In this document: positions 48,159 to 61,800 of the stretch, in pieces
Numbering within the stretch: position 1 is the stretch's first letter
Layout: every line of letters starts with the position of its first letter
Assembly (NCBI GenBank): GCA_011009095.1
Contig: VTPC01005390.1
Location: 1 to 64,000, forward strand
Reading direction: 5' to 3'
Length of the DNA stretch: 64,000 bases
From: Ignelater luminosus
Taxonomy: Eukaryota > Arthropoda > Insecta > Coleoptera > Elateridae
Made by a program: the position numbers and the translations under genes
The notes under the pieces: generated by a model
What the model saw: the letters and a program-made list of their open reading frames with translations, nothing else
Told to the model about the DNA's origin: nothing
Database searches by the model: none

Positions 48159-48957
48159 GTCTCCAACAACTATTGCTCTAATATCTCTGAAATATCACAT
48201 ATTTGAGAGGGTAGTTAATTGACTCTACTGTAATACAGCAGTTATTTGTTAAGACATGGGCGTCGCGAGGGGGTGCGAAGCCTTTCCTTCAGTATTATTC
48301 AGAATGTCTGATAATTTTTTTACTATAGCTGGATAATATCTTTAAATTAATTCTATTAGACCAGAGTGCAACAAAAATGAAGACTGTACGCCGTGACTCA
48401 GACAGACTGCCTTACCCATGTTTTCTGTTCCATTTTCATTACAATCTAGGTATCGATCGTACAACTTAAACCACTTTTTACCTTTTACTTTAATGTTGAA
48501 AAGGTTTTTCATCCTAGTCAGTGAAATGTCGAGTTTATAACAACAGTTTAGATTTGAAAATCTTATCCAGCCATAAAATCTAGTCTCCTTACTGCCTTTA
48601 TTTCAAACTAAAAATATTAGTATTCTATAGTCTGTCAGCTTAGATCTTGGAGCGTGTAATTGAGTTTTTCCCATGTTGCTCTGTATAGAATTTTTAGATC
48701 AAGAGTGTAAGCATTGTTACTTTTTACTAAAACTAAAGAAGTAGACTAGAAATAATCTGTACAAGTGCTTAAAACAAATGAGAAAATTAGTTTGCCTTCA
48801 TTATAGTTTCCGAGATACACAATTTTAAACACAGTTGATAAACGTCGCTAATATTTAATATTATACCAGTTTACTTATCCAAAGACCAGTGGGCTCTAAA
48901 TTTGTTATAGGTTAATTGTTAATCTAATCGGATGAGTTCTCATGACATCCTAGAACT
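48159..48957. other. Spacer between direct repeat and GC-rich mariner
   Basis: AT-rich, no gene or named element recognised beyond the repeat-family tail at its left end. Confidence 0.4.
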
Positions 48958-48959
48958 TA

Positions 48960-50195
<1,236 letters not shown>

Positions 50196-50529
50196 TATCC
50201 AAGAAAATGTATGTAATTGAAAAAGTTTTACCTTGCAATAAGAAAAGGCCCACTATTAAGCCCCTACATTTAAAATTACGTTAATGCACGGATAGGTACA
50301 CGTGTGTCTTCTTACTTTCTGTTAGAATAGCAGGTAATAAAAATTTGTTTTTGCTTGATTTTTATTCATATTTTTCCTAAATAAAGCAAGAAAAGAAAAA
50401 AAATCAAAAAAACATTTTACATTATTTTATTGAAACATTTTATCATAAACCACAAGTATGCCATTTAGAGATTGCTTCCGTAGGTTCGTCACATACAGGT
50501 CAATTACAAACGGCAAGATTTTCTTGTTT

Positions 50530-51560
50530 TACTTTGTTTTTAATTCTGTGATCGACAAATATAGCATAAACCAACGACTGGCATACGTCCTTTAGCACCC
50601 TGTGAATGAACGGCACTGGTTGAAGCTGGTGGTGCTCTTACAATTGAATGATTAAACATTGATTCAATTGCAAGTCTTATTGAAAATATTTTTACTGCAT
50701 GGGGCATCTGTGATCTGGATCCTATGGAAGGAATTGCTAGGCTTTTTTCCAGTTTCTGACAAAAGGTTCGGCGGCTGTGTGAAGATTTCTTAGCCAAAGG
50801 GTTGTTGAATGTATAAATTATATGTATAACTAGCAAGGCATGCTACATCAATCATATTATAGAACATAGTCAGGGACCATCGGCATGTTCTGTGTTTTGT
50901 GGAATAATGAGTTACCATTTTGTCCATGTTGTTAACACCGCCTTTCGTGCTCTTATAATGCTGGATGATTTCCGGTTTATTCTTGGCTCCACTCACACTA
51001 TCAGTACTATGCATAGTTGAAAGCAAGATTACGGATTTATTCTTCTTTGGCACATATGATCGCATTGTGGTTCACGCTTGGAGTTGGCTTTCATTTCTGA
51101 TGGTATACATGCCTTGTTTTGCTTTAAAGTTCCCACAATCGATAAATTCCACGAAAGTAGTAGTCGTGCTATTGGCAATGTGCAAAAAAAGTTGTCCATA
51201 GTGACGCTTCTCCCTAGATTTTTGTACCGGATGGCCGAATCCCGCACAACTCGTTTGCTCTGGTTGATTTCTCGTCCTGTTGGTGACTTCCCAGTATACA
51301 TTTGACCAGTAAGTGGGTAAGCGTAGTCAGCGTCACAAATTCACCAAATTTTGATCCTATCTTCGTTGGTTTAGAAGGCATATATTGGGTGAACTTCGTC
51401 CTTCCTCGAGATGGAAAAAGCTGTACATTAATGACAACACGTTCTGATAGAACGTAATGAGGGACTGTAGATTTCTATTCATTATTAGCCACAAGTCTGT
51501 GATCGCTGCAGCTTGGTCGGTTTCAAGTCGACGTGCTCTTGTTTTCTCGTTATCAGATCG
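50530..51560 (-). pseudogene. piggyBac-type transposase fragment
   Basis: On the minus strand a degraded piece near 51310-51420 resembles the CDADYAYPLTGQ block, followed by MYTGKSPTGRE, LGRSVTMDNFFCTLPIARLL and LSIVGTLKQNKACIPSEM (51029-51301). Next come KSVILLSTMHSTD and GGVNNMDKMVTHYSTKHRTC then RWSLTMFYNMIDVACLASY (50790-51065). These are the central and C-terminal landmarks of piggyBac transposases, including VTMDNFF and GGVDxxD. The N-terminal half is missing or scrambled, and stops and shifts separate the pieces. No ends with TTAA were found. Confidence 0.8.
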
Positions 51561-54000
51561 AAAGAATCGACTATTTCACAAAATCGGGTTGCTCTATATA
51601 CTATATATATCCATATATTATAATTAATAATTCAAACATGACCGATCAATGCTACAAAGTTCCAGAAACAATTAAATATTAAACGGTCAAGAAGGAAAAT
51701 AAATTATTAAATACCAGATGATTTATTCTGATTTAATAAAAAACATAAAAACCCATAAATGTAGATAGCATAGAAATAATAATAATTAAAAATAACAGCA
51801 GCATGATCATTTTTTTCAGCAGAATTGATGAATTTCCATACAATTTATTTAAAGGTACACCTGTACCTATTCTTGTACTAACGCACACTTTATTTTCGGT
51901 GTACACAGGGGTTAATGCAGAAATTGGAATGTGTCCTACATTATCTTAGTTACTGAGAAAATTTTCTTAGAAAAACATTCTGAATTTGGTTAACTTTGCT
52001 TTAAACAAGCAGTAGTGATACTATAAAAAAGATAAACAAAACGCCCAAACCGATAAAACAATCTTAGTTGTATTGACAATTGAATAAGACATCACATCAT
52101 ATAAAGAAGTAGAAGGCAGATTGTGGTCTGTAGTCATGAGGAATCTCAATATTCACGGACCTGGAAAGAAAAACGGCTTTTGTGTTTAATTTCCCCAGAA
52201 TCATTAACTCTATTTAAGAGCTTAGCTCGGGGCTCCTTTGCATTTAAGAAAGGAGATTTCTAGAAACAGCGAAAATAAGTATATGCAAGAACAGCTAATC
52301 AAATCCTGGAAGTTGCTGTTCGGATATTATTACATCTACAGCTAAGGACAATCACAGAAAGTCTTAAATGAGAACAGTTGCTTTGGAAATTCAAATCCAG
52401 TGTTCGTCAAATGCAAACCTAAAGCGTCTACTACTTAACTACATCGCTCGTTTATGAAGCTATATGAATTCAACTAATACCTCTGAAATTCAAAAAACCC
52501 TGTCAGCGGCGTCTACCATCACAGATATTTCCACATTTCTTACTTTTGTTTGTTAATAGTTATTACACCGGCAGGATCGGCCCTCAACGACAGAGGCTGA
52601 TTGGAATGCCAGTTGGGGTTGACTGTAAAGAGTGCAGAATGAACACAAACACTGTTTTTACAAACAATTTTAACAAACCTAAGAATATTAAAAAATAGAA
52701 CAATGTAGTTTTGGGACGCTATAACACCGGGGCCCCGGTACAGTGCTCCCGCACTTCCTCATTGCTGTGGGTTTATTAAAACTTATTTCAGCATTTCTGT
52801 TTATGTTAATTTCTGTTAAATTCATACTACGTTAACAAAATGTAAGGTAATTTTCAATATCAAGAGTAATACGTTTTTCTGTAACGTCCTGTATATAACA
52901 GACTATCAGAAGGGTGGTTACCGCTTCGATAGCAACTTTTCATAAATAGTTTGTTTCCATCTGCTAATAGTCGACACGTAAACTACGAAATATTTTGCCA
53001 CTTCTATGATCCATATAAGCTTGAAGATCCCAAATCACTATTCTTCATACTTCTAAAAGATTACATATTTGAGGGGATAGTTCACTAGACTGTCGAGGAT
53101 TGCGGACAAGTATGCTGCAGTGCTTTCACAATTAATTTTTATCTTCACTCCTGCTGTTAAATAGTACGTATGTAGCATTCAAAGGGTTGTTACTCCACTT
53201 AAGGAGAGTTATTGACTGAAATGAAAAAATACATAAATTTTATTTTGAATGACAGATCCCCGTAATGGTTTTTAGCAAAATTCGTGGCATCATTGATTTT
53301 ACATGAATTTCGAAAGATGTTGCAGAGTTTTTCAATCCCATGCTTTTTATTCCGAACCTCCACTAAAAGAGCCTTTTTTATTGTTTGTTGTAAGAAGTGT
53401 TTTCACGTTGGGTTCGTTTAAATGGGATGGGTGCTTCTATGTAAAGTTGCAAAATTACTGCCTGACAGGTAAAAAACCGTAAACCGGTTTTTTAGCAGCT
53501 AAAAAATTATGCGTTTCTTAGATTTCAGTGCTTTAAAACATACATGAAAATAATCAAACTCGAAGGGGTACATTTAGGTGATATTTCTTATTAAGGTAAT
53601 TTCTAAAGCCCCAACTAATATAAATTTCTAGCAATTTTTATTTAATGCTTTCAGGGATAAATTGAATTTCTATAATTGATCTACTTAATCTTGTTTTCTA
53701 TGGCAAGTGTGGCTTTTTAATTATACCGACTTATTTATAGAAAATTATCTCTTCTGTAGTATCATTCTGTAAACGTGAAATGTGTAACTTCAGTTTTTTG
53801 TGGCTTATATAGTAACTTTGTTGTCTTTCTAAATTCCGTTTGAGTTGGTTGTTAATAAAAGGTAGTAGGAATTATAACTTACAGGCAAGCAGGTCATTTT
53901 TGACCTTTTTTATCTATCGAAGTTATATCTACCCACCACCTAGACGTCTACTATAGCCATAGTTGAGACAGCTGATTCTCCCTGTAATTAGAAAAATCCT
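51561..54000. other. Intergenic DNA with a third repeat copy
   Basis: No gene recognised. 52845-53105 is a diverged member of the repeat seen at 45765-46060 and 47924-48240 (shared TTTTCAATATCAAGAGTAAT, CCTGTATATAACAG and ACATATTTGAGGGGATAGTT). A short GC palindrome, ACCGGGGCCCCGGT, lies at about 52727-52740. Confidence 0.4.
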
Positions 54001-54070
54001 GCTACCTCTAGTCGAATTCAAACCGACAGCTTTTGGTTTACAAGACTACTTGATCATCGACAGTTTCTGG
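54001..54070 (-). repeat. tRNA-Thr-like sequence, probably a SINE head
   Basis: The minus strand contains CTTGTAAACCA (an anticodon-loop sequence like tRNA-Thr UGU), then GTCGGTTTGAATTCGAC, a T-arm with a B-box-like core, then TAGAGGTAGCA. The 5' half does not fold into a matching acceptor stem or D-arm, so this is not a functional tRNA gene. A tRNA-derived SINE or tRNA pseudogene fits better. Confidence 0.4.
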
Positions 54071-55852
54071 ATGCTAACAAATTCTGTGCTGTTGTCTGGG
54101 GTAATAAATAAAATAGCTCTTTATATCTTTTGAATCGGTGTATCATCTTCTATGTACTTCTTACCAATTGAATTTTTTAAAGTTTGTTTAGTATAACAAT
54201 TAATACAAGAGAACAGCAAGAATAGTTTGTTTCTCAATTATTCGTTCCTTTAAAAAACAAAAACTAGCAATTCGGATAACCAAGTGAAGTTAGTCCTAGT
54301 AAAATAACGAAAAATGAATATATTTTAAAACACACAGGAAGATAATCGAATAAAAAATTTATGATTTACTGGGTAAAAAGGTCATTTGTGACATTATTTA
54401 TAAAGATAAAACATACTGGGAGATAAAAAGGTCAATTAAAATATAAAGTGTTACTCAGAAATTTTATTATATCACCTAAAGAGCCTTAAGAAAAAAGTTT
54501 TCCGTAATCAAATTACCAGTAATCCAACTACATAAGTTCAGTGGGTCCTACTATTTGAAGTCTAATCACTAGTAATAAATTACTTTGCGTTTTTAGCATC
54601 AATATCTCTAATAGCAATCCGACATTCAGATCATTTATATCCGAGTGAAATGACGTTCACCAGATATATTCTGAAATTCTTGTTTTGAAAAACCAAGTGA
54701 ATTTAGAAAATAACTAGTTAAATGCTTCTAACTATAGTAGTACAGAATGAAAATCTTTTTTAGCCAAGCCAGCAAGTTTTGATGGTTTATGAAAAAAATA
54801 AAATATGATGAGTAAAAATTTGACGCACATACTTTACAATTCTCTGGTAACATGTGATTCCTAATATACATACGTATAATTAATAATAACTAGATGACCT
54901 AATAAGTCTTAATGTTACGAAACACATGGTGGTACTTTTTTATTTTATTTGTCACTATAGTGTCGTATGAGTAATTAAACTCCTAGGAATTAGAACAGGA
55001 CTTTTGTAATTAATTATTATTATTATTAATCAATAAATAAATTTTAGTTCCTGTTGAATTAAATAATAAAATCTGTTATAAACAACTTATTGATTTCTTT
55101 TGGCGTATTACAAATGTCAATTAGTTTTAATAACTTAATCGTGATTTATTTAGGACAAGTTAATTCTATGAACTTTTTTGCGCATTGCATTTTTAAAACA
55201 TTTATCGTTAATAATGAAAAAAAAACATTAGCAGAAAGTCCGTAACAGGCTTTTACTAAAGAATAATTATTTGTTTACTTTTAATAATAAAATTCCTATT
55301 GTTTAACCTTGACAATACACAAAGATACCAGATTTCAACTATTTACTTACCATAGAGACGTCACAAGTTGTACAATACCGGCTCGATCCAAACCTGAAAA
55401 CATGCAAATTACCATTATCCATCACTTTGTATGTAATAAAAAAATAATAATATACTGGTTTTAGTATTAACTAAAAAAGAAGAGTGGCATCAGTTTTCCC
55501 TAATCCCCAAAAGACCAATCATAAGTAATTTGTTTATTGTTGATGTCTAAATTATAGTAAAGTGCGTGAATTTATTAAAGAAAGTTCTCCAATGTTAATA
55601 TTTTATTAGCGGCGGGTGTGATTAATAATAAGAACAGTGTCCAATCTCAGAACTTGAAATGAATCACATGCATGTGTGCAGGGGAAAATAAACACTACTC
55701 ATTCGTTTGTTATTCGAAATGCGAAACAAATGCAGAGTTTTCATAATATTGCATCAAATTATCTTTAACGGTAAACTCCCTTGAAAAGGTTTTTAATCCC
55801 GTGTCCTCCGGGGAACACCATCAGTCGATTGTTAAATCTTGTAGCAGCCAGG
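54071..55852. other. Intergenic DNA upstream of the dual-CLIP gene
   Basis: AT-rich, no gene recognised. A TCAGTCG initiator-like sequence at about 55821-55827, some 30 bases before the ATG, is a possible transcription start of the next gene. Confidence 0.35.
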
Positions 55853-58800
55853 ATGATTGCCATTGCCCTCATCTTTGGTAAGAGGTCATTTTGTAGCGTA
55901 TGGGAATCGTTTCTTATTTAGTGCATATTTTGTTTCAGTTTGCATATTTGATATCCTCGAAAGTCAAATTATAGATATACAATGCGTACCCTTACGTGAC
56001 TGCCCGGAATTATTTAATTTGGTTGTTAATAAAGAACAGATATCTGAAGAGGCAACAAAGATTCTACGAACTTCGCATTGTGGTTTCGCTGGAAAACATC
56101 CAAAAGTATGGTGTGCAATAGATAATAAGAGGAATGTGTGTCGAACACCACTTGGAGAGTCAGGTAAGTTGATCTAAATTTTTATTTAAGTTAAAGAGAA
56201 AAGGGGATGTCTTGTATATAATAAGGTAAATTTATGGCCACTAGATGTCTTGTCATTTCTTAAGGTTTTTTTTTCTGTTGGATTATTATCAAGTAGAGAA
56301 TGTTGTGGTTTTTTTTTGTTATTAATTATTAAGTGAACTTTCTAAAAGTTAACGAAAATTGGCCTCGTTATACTATTCATAATACATTTTGATAATTTCG
56401 AAAATATCTTAACACTCAGGTTTTTTATATTGCTTTAACCAATGGGGGTTTTAAATTCTTCTAACTACTGAGTAAACGGGTGACAACTAAAAAAGTTTTA
56501 AGGGGAATTACAGTTTCAAGCATTCGGTATTGTAATATGTGCTAAAAATATATTTAGCACCTTTAAATTATGTTTATGAATCACTCTTATATGAAATCTG
56601 ATTGAAAACTAACATTCTTTTTGTTAAAACAATCATTAAGCAAACAAAATTTTGTATTTAGGTTAGCACTATAGGGCATTAAAAACCAACAGTTTTCGGT
56701 TGAAAAGAAAAACTTCGTTTAAATCGAAGAATAACATTTAGGTAGTAATGAAAATAATTTTTTCTAAACATTGACCTCACACTTGACCATCTCCCATCAG
56801 GGAATAACCTAAACTTAAAATATTATATTGAAGGCTATTAATAACAGTCAACGACGTGTTAAACATATCTATTGTAATTGTTTCAAATTTATAAATTCTA
56901 ACCTAACTTAAAAAAGGGTCTGAATTTGCTGCACAACAATAATGATTATCGAGCGGCTTAATTTTTCTAAAACAAAGCTAAAACATTAAACATATAGATT
57001 AAATTGCAATTAAATATCGACAAAACATTGGAATATGGTCGTAAACAAGTATTCACATCTACATGTAAAGAACGATACTTTGACATTTAGATTTTTTACA
57101 CAAAAATTATAACTGTGCTGTTATGCTTAAGATTTCTGTGGTTTAAGGAGCAAAAACATCAAAATTATTAGGTTTGATTGACCTTACACTTTGTAAATAT
57201 CAAACGAATGAAAAAGAAAAAATTCATTTGTATAAAAAACCACAGTTTATGTAACTTGAATTTCTGTTTTTTCCACCACACTTTTGGAGTACTTATGAAA
57301 ATCCTAATTTATTATTTTCGATTAATCTTAACCATTCTTTACGTTTACACAAATAAAATTATTCTTAGAAAATTCCAATTATTCTATTAAGTCTCGAGCT
57401 GTACTCTATAATTTATCGTTCCGTTTTGATATACTAGAGATGTTAAAACCCACTTCAGAATTTTGACCCAATGGGGGCCAAAAGGTTAACACCCAGTGGG
57501 TGTTTTCAACCTGTAAAAATTGCAATATTTCTAAATGGGTGCCATAATAATGACATCTGAAGAGTGTTTTCCTTGGGTGTCACAAATATTTGAGCTTTTA
57601 AAATTTACCAGTGTAATTGTAGCATAGGTATGCATTTTATCTTCTAACATCACTTTCATCAGGACATACACGTTTTTCAGTTGCTTTTTCATCTTCATTA
57701 TTTGAGGCGTTTATGAAAATTCAACCGGGTCAGCCGGATCGCTCTTAATTACCGTGAATACAATTGTTCTAACGTAATTTCAACAATTACTTCCATGGTT
57801 ATTTTGACTAATCAGGTTAACTTTTTGGTTTGTTATTATTGGTATGTACTATTATTATTATTCTTAATGGAATATCAGGGCTGCTGTCTTTTTTAACGGC
57901 TTTTGCAATTTTCTATAGGTAGGTACAAAAAGTAAATTTAATATTTAAATTAATTTGAAGGCCCTTTGAAGCACAAACCATCTAGTGGTTAGTACTAAAT
58001 TAAATGTTTTGACACTAGCAATTAAAATACATAAAAAGAGACTTGGTATCCAATTGATACGCAGCCCTAAAAGGGTAAAAACCCTGACATCCTTCATAAT
58101 TTTCAAGGCACCAACATTACCATATTCTTTTAACACAGCCCTGTTACAAGTATTTACGTTACTGATACTTACCATCAAAATCTTCTCGGGTGTAAGTGTT
58201 TTGAAAATATCTGTGTTGTTTAAGAATCCTTTTATTGCTGTAATTGGAGCAAGATTGGTAGTAAATTTAATAGAATGGACGCTTTAAGCATACACCATAA
58301 CTGATCGATATTAGCACGAGCCAAAATCCTAAGCACCCTTTTATCTTTTTTTTTCTTTGTTAATGTCGATTCAGTCACATCTTGAGTTGATTTAGCATTA
58401 AGACACATCATGGCTTATTAGATAACAAAGCAATTGGGCGTTAGTTTGTTTTTTACGACTAGTCATTTTGTTAGTTGAAATTGTCCTATTAGGAGTGGAG
58501 GGAGCTCTAGAAAACTGTAATGTTAGATACACAAGCTTGTCTTTGCAAAAATGACAATTCTGTTCAAAATATCTTGTTGAATATGTCTTTCCGACTTGAC
58601 TCGGGCTTTTCTTACAATGGAGATCGAAATAAGACTAAAGAACGTTCATGAGATTTAAAATTCTTAGAAACTTATCAGCTTAATACTAAAACGTAATACA
58701 AGAATGTCTTATACCCTTCATAATTGCAGAAGCAATATAGCTACTGAATTTCTTTACGGCGTAGCTTATTTACAAATGTTGATAACGCACGTAAAATGCC

Positions 58801-61800
58801 TACTAAAAAAAGTGACTTTGCCAGTTTAAACTTCCAAAAGAAGAAAAGAATCCTTACGAGTCTCTCAAAAAACAATAACTTTCTTCAGCCCTCTATATTC
58901 TCTGTTTGGGCTAAATAGTCTAACATCTAGTTGTACCAACCATCAGAGTTTGGGGTAGCTAAACTTCCAAATATTGGAACTACAAATTGCAAAACGTAAT
59001 ATCTGAATTTGGTATATCAAAGAACAAAACACAATGAATCCTCTTGTTTAAACTTGGAATCAAAGTGATGATTTGCTGAAAGCCGCAAGATGTTCAAAAT
59101 AATTTTTTAAGTCTTTCAAATAAATCTAATCAATCTTTGGAATGTTATTTCAGCTAACAGTCTGGTAGTCAACCGGAATTTTACCCTAATTAATCGCGTT
59201 TTCCTAAATAATTTTTGAATACTTTCGGTGTGTGGAAAAAGTAGTGCGTGAGATATCTCTGATGAGTCACGTTGGGCTGCCTTTTAATACAGTCGCAATA
59301 AATATTTCAGCTTTTTGTCTACTTTGTTCAGAGTATACTTCAAAAACCATTTTCCAAGAGCTGATTAGTTTTTAATAATTTATTGACGATTTGTATAATG
59401 TTTTTATTGCAATTAGAGTTATTTCTTATATACCAGGTGGCTCAGCAAAGGCATAACACCCTCCGTGTAGTTTTTTGCTCTACTGGTGTACTCGCTTGAG
59501 ATACAGTTCTTCTACACTTTAATATGTAAAAATCTGTTACAAGCTTTTACATAATAAAAAGTGTCTGTACTATCTTCCCATGTACAGAGTGGACCAAATT
59601 TGATGTAAATCCAGGGTATCTTGGAAACTAAATTATCCCTCAAAAACCTTAATACACTTATAACTTTGATATATGCGTTTGTTCGCGTGTTATAACTTAT
59701 AAATAAAAATTTAATCAAATTAGTTTCTTAGAGCAATTTTTTCTCGGTTATTAAAAAAAATAAAAAACTAGAATTTAGAATGAAATAGTTAAAATCAAAT
59801 TTTTATTTTAGTGAATTCATCTCATTTCTTTTTAATGATAGTTGCAGTAGACCAAAATAACCGAATTCGCTAGAATAGTATTTAAATCTCTAAAAGCTGT
59901 TTTCCTACGATTTAGCAGTTCAAAGACATTTTGTAAAAATTAATTTTAGTTTATAACAAAGAAGCAAACGCAAAATGTATCAAAATTCTGAGTGTACCAA
60001 TAAGCCTAGCAAAAAAAATGTACCTAAATCAGTAATTCTTTTCTAGTTTCAAAAAGTAAATCTCTTTTGTGCGGTTCTATAGTAAAATAAAACTACAATT
60101 TTTGTCTCATACAGTTTGTTTATTTGTTTCAGCGGAATATGTTTCTCGACCTTTTTAATGGAAGGTCACCTTCAGACATTATTTTAAAGTCAGAAACATA
60201 GTGTGTACAACAATAAAATTATAGATAAATGGTGCCTAACATATTAACAACTGAGTACTATGTGCTATAAAACATAAATTTGACATAATAAACAAAGTAA
60301 CTCGACAAACAACTAATTCTTTAAAAGTTAAAAAAATGAAATGTACATCTGAAGATGACCTATTAAAAGGTTGAAACATGTTACGCCGGAATAAAGTGTG
60401 CGCACAAAAACCGCAATTTTTAAAATTTTTTCTAGCATTCCGATTTTCTAGATACCGTTCACTTATATCGAATCTGGCGTAACCTATAACAAACATAGCT
60501 TTAGGTAATCTTGCAATGAAAATTATGTATTTTTTATGTATTATATTTATAAAAAAGAAAAAGGATTTTAGAAATAACATTAACTTTGATAGGGCATCAA
60601 GTTGTTTATTTTTATGTACGTAGTAACAGGTGTTAATTCTTCAAATTTAATCTTTTCTTCTAGATCTGTATTAGTTAAATTGGATTGGATAAATAAGTTA
60701 CTTAGTTCGCTAATGTAGATATGTTTCTTGAATTTTATTAATAATTAATAGTGATAACTAATACGCATTTCATTAACACGATGATTATAACTCAAGGTTA
60801 ACAAAATATTAAAACTTCAGACGTTTTTTTTTATAGCACTTTGCTTACAATTAAACAAATGTGTACAGGAATTTAGGATTGAATCAGCACTTTTATCGGG
60901 TATTTCATAGGTGGTTATTCCCAGATTACGGTGGGAAAATGGCTAACAATTAGTAGGAAAAATCAGGTAGAGTGTTAATTATTGACAATAATTTCCCAGG
61001 CATATAAACAATACATGTATATACTAGATTGTAAGTACATAGTGCATTTTCTGTTTTTATATTATTTCAAATAGGTTTAATGTGAAAGTATTTTAATTTA
61101 GATCCTTTCTAAATTCCCATTGAGTTAGTCATGGTTGTTGTACTATCTCAGTAACAGTATATTGAAGAATCGTAAAAAATACGATGTAACTAACTTGTTA
61201 CTCTTTAAAAATTGCAACTAAATTTTGTAAAAACATGAAAACCATCTAATTATTTTTTTGATTTAAATAGATACAAATTGAAATATTGGCCATTCAGTAT
61301 GTGATAGTCACATCTAAGATATACAGTTGGCTGGAATGGATTATGGTTTATAGAGATATGTAGGATTGCGTCGATTTCTACAAAAATATATTGTTGCACA
61401 CCTAATAAAACCAATCGAAAATCGTCCGAATTCGGCTCATTTGTTGAGTCATTAAGTATCATTCCGACAAAAGCGTTCTATTTGAATGGAATGTTTTGTT
61501 TTTGGAGATATGCCTGAAAAACACATCCCTCCCTAAATGCCGAGATGGGTGTGAAAAAACCCCAGAGAATTTAACCGCATTTCCACCAATCTAGTTTTCC
61601 AAAATAGTTATAATATGTAATATTTCTTGTTTCTCACTAACTAACTTACTTTTTATTGGGAAAACGTATGACGGTTGCAAGATCGCAGACGCGACTCACT
61701 TAGCACTTTTTGCTGTAAAAAAATGTTTACATTTGAATTTAGGACAATCTTCCTTGACCTACAGCGACAAGATCTGAAAAGAAAAAGCTCGACTTACTGG

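Noticed and set aside
54001..54070. A real tRNA-Thr gene on the minus strand
   Set aside because: Anticodon and T-arm look right, but the acceptor 5' strand and D-arm do not pair, so only a tRNA-derived repeat is supported.
57945..58287. A 100-codon plus-strand frame and a 77-codon minus-strand frame
   Set aside because: No splice context, no family resemblance, and position inside a large intron.
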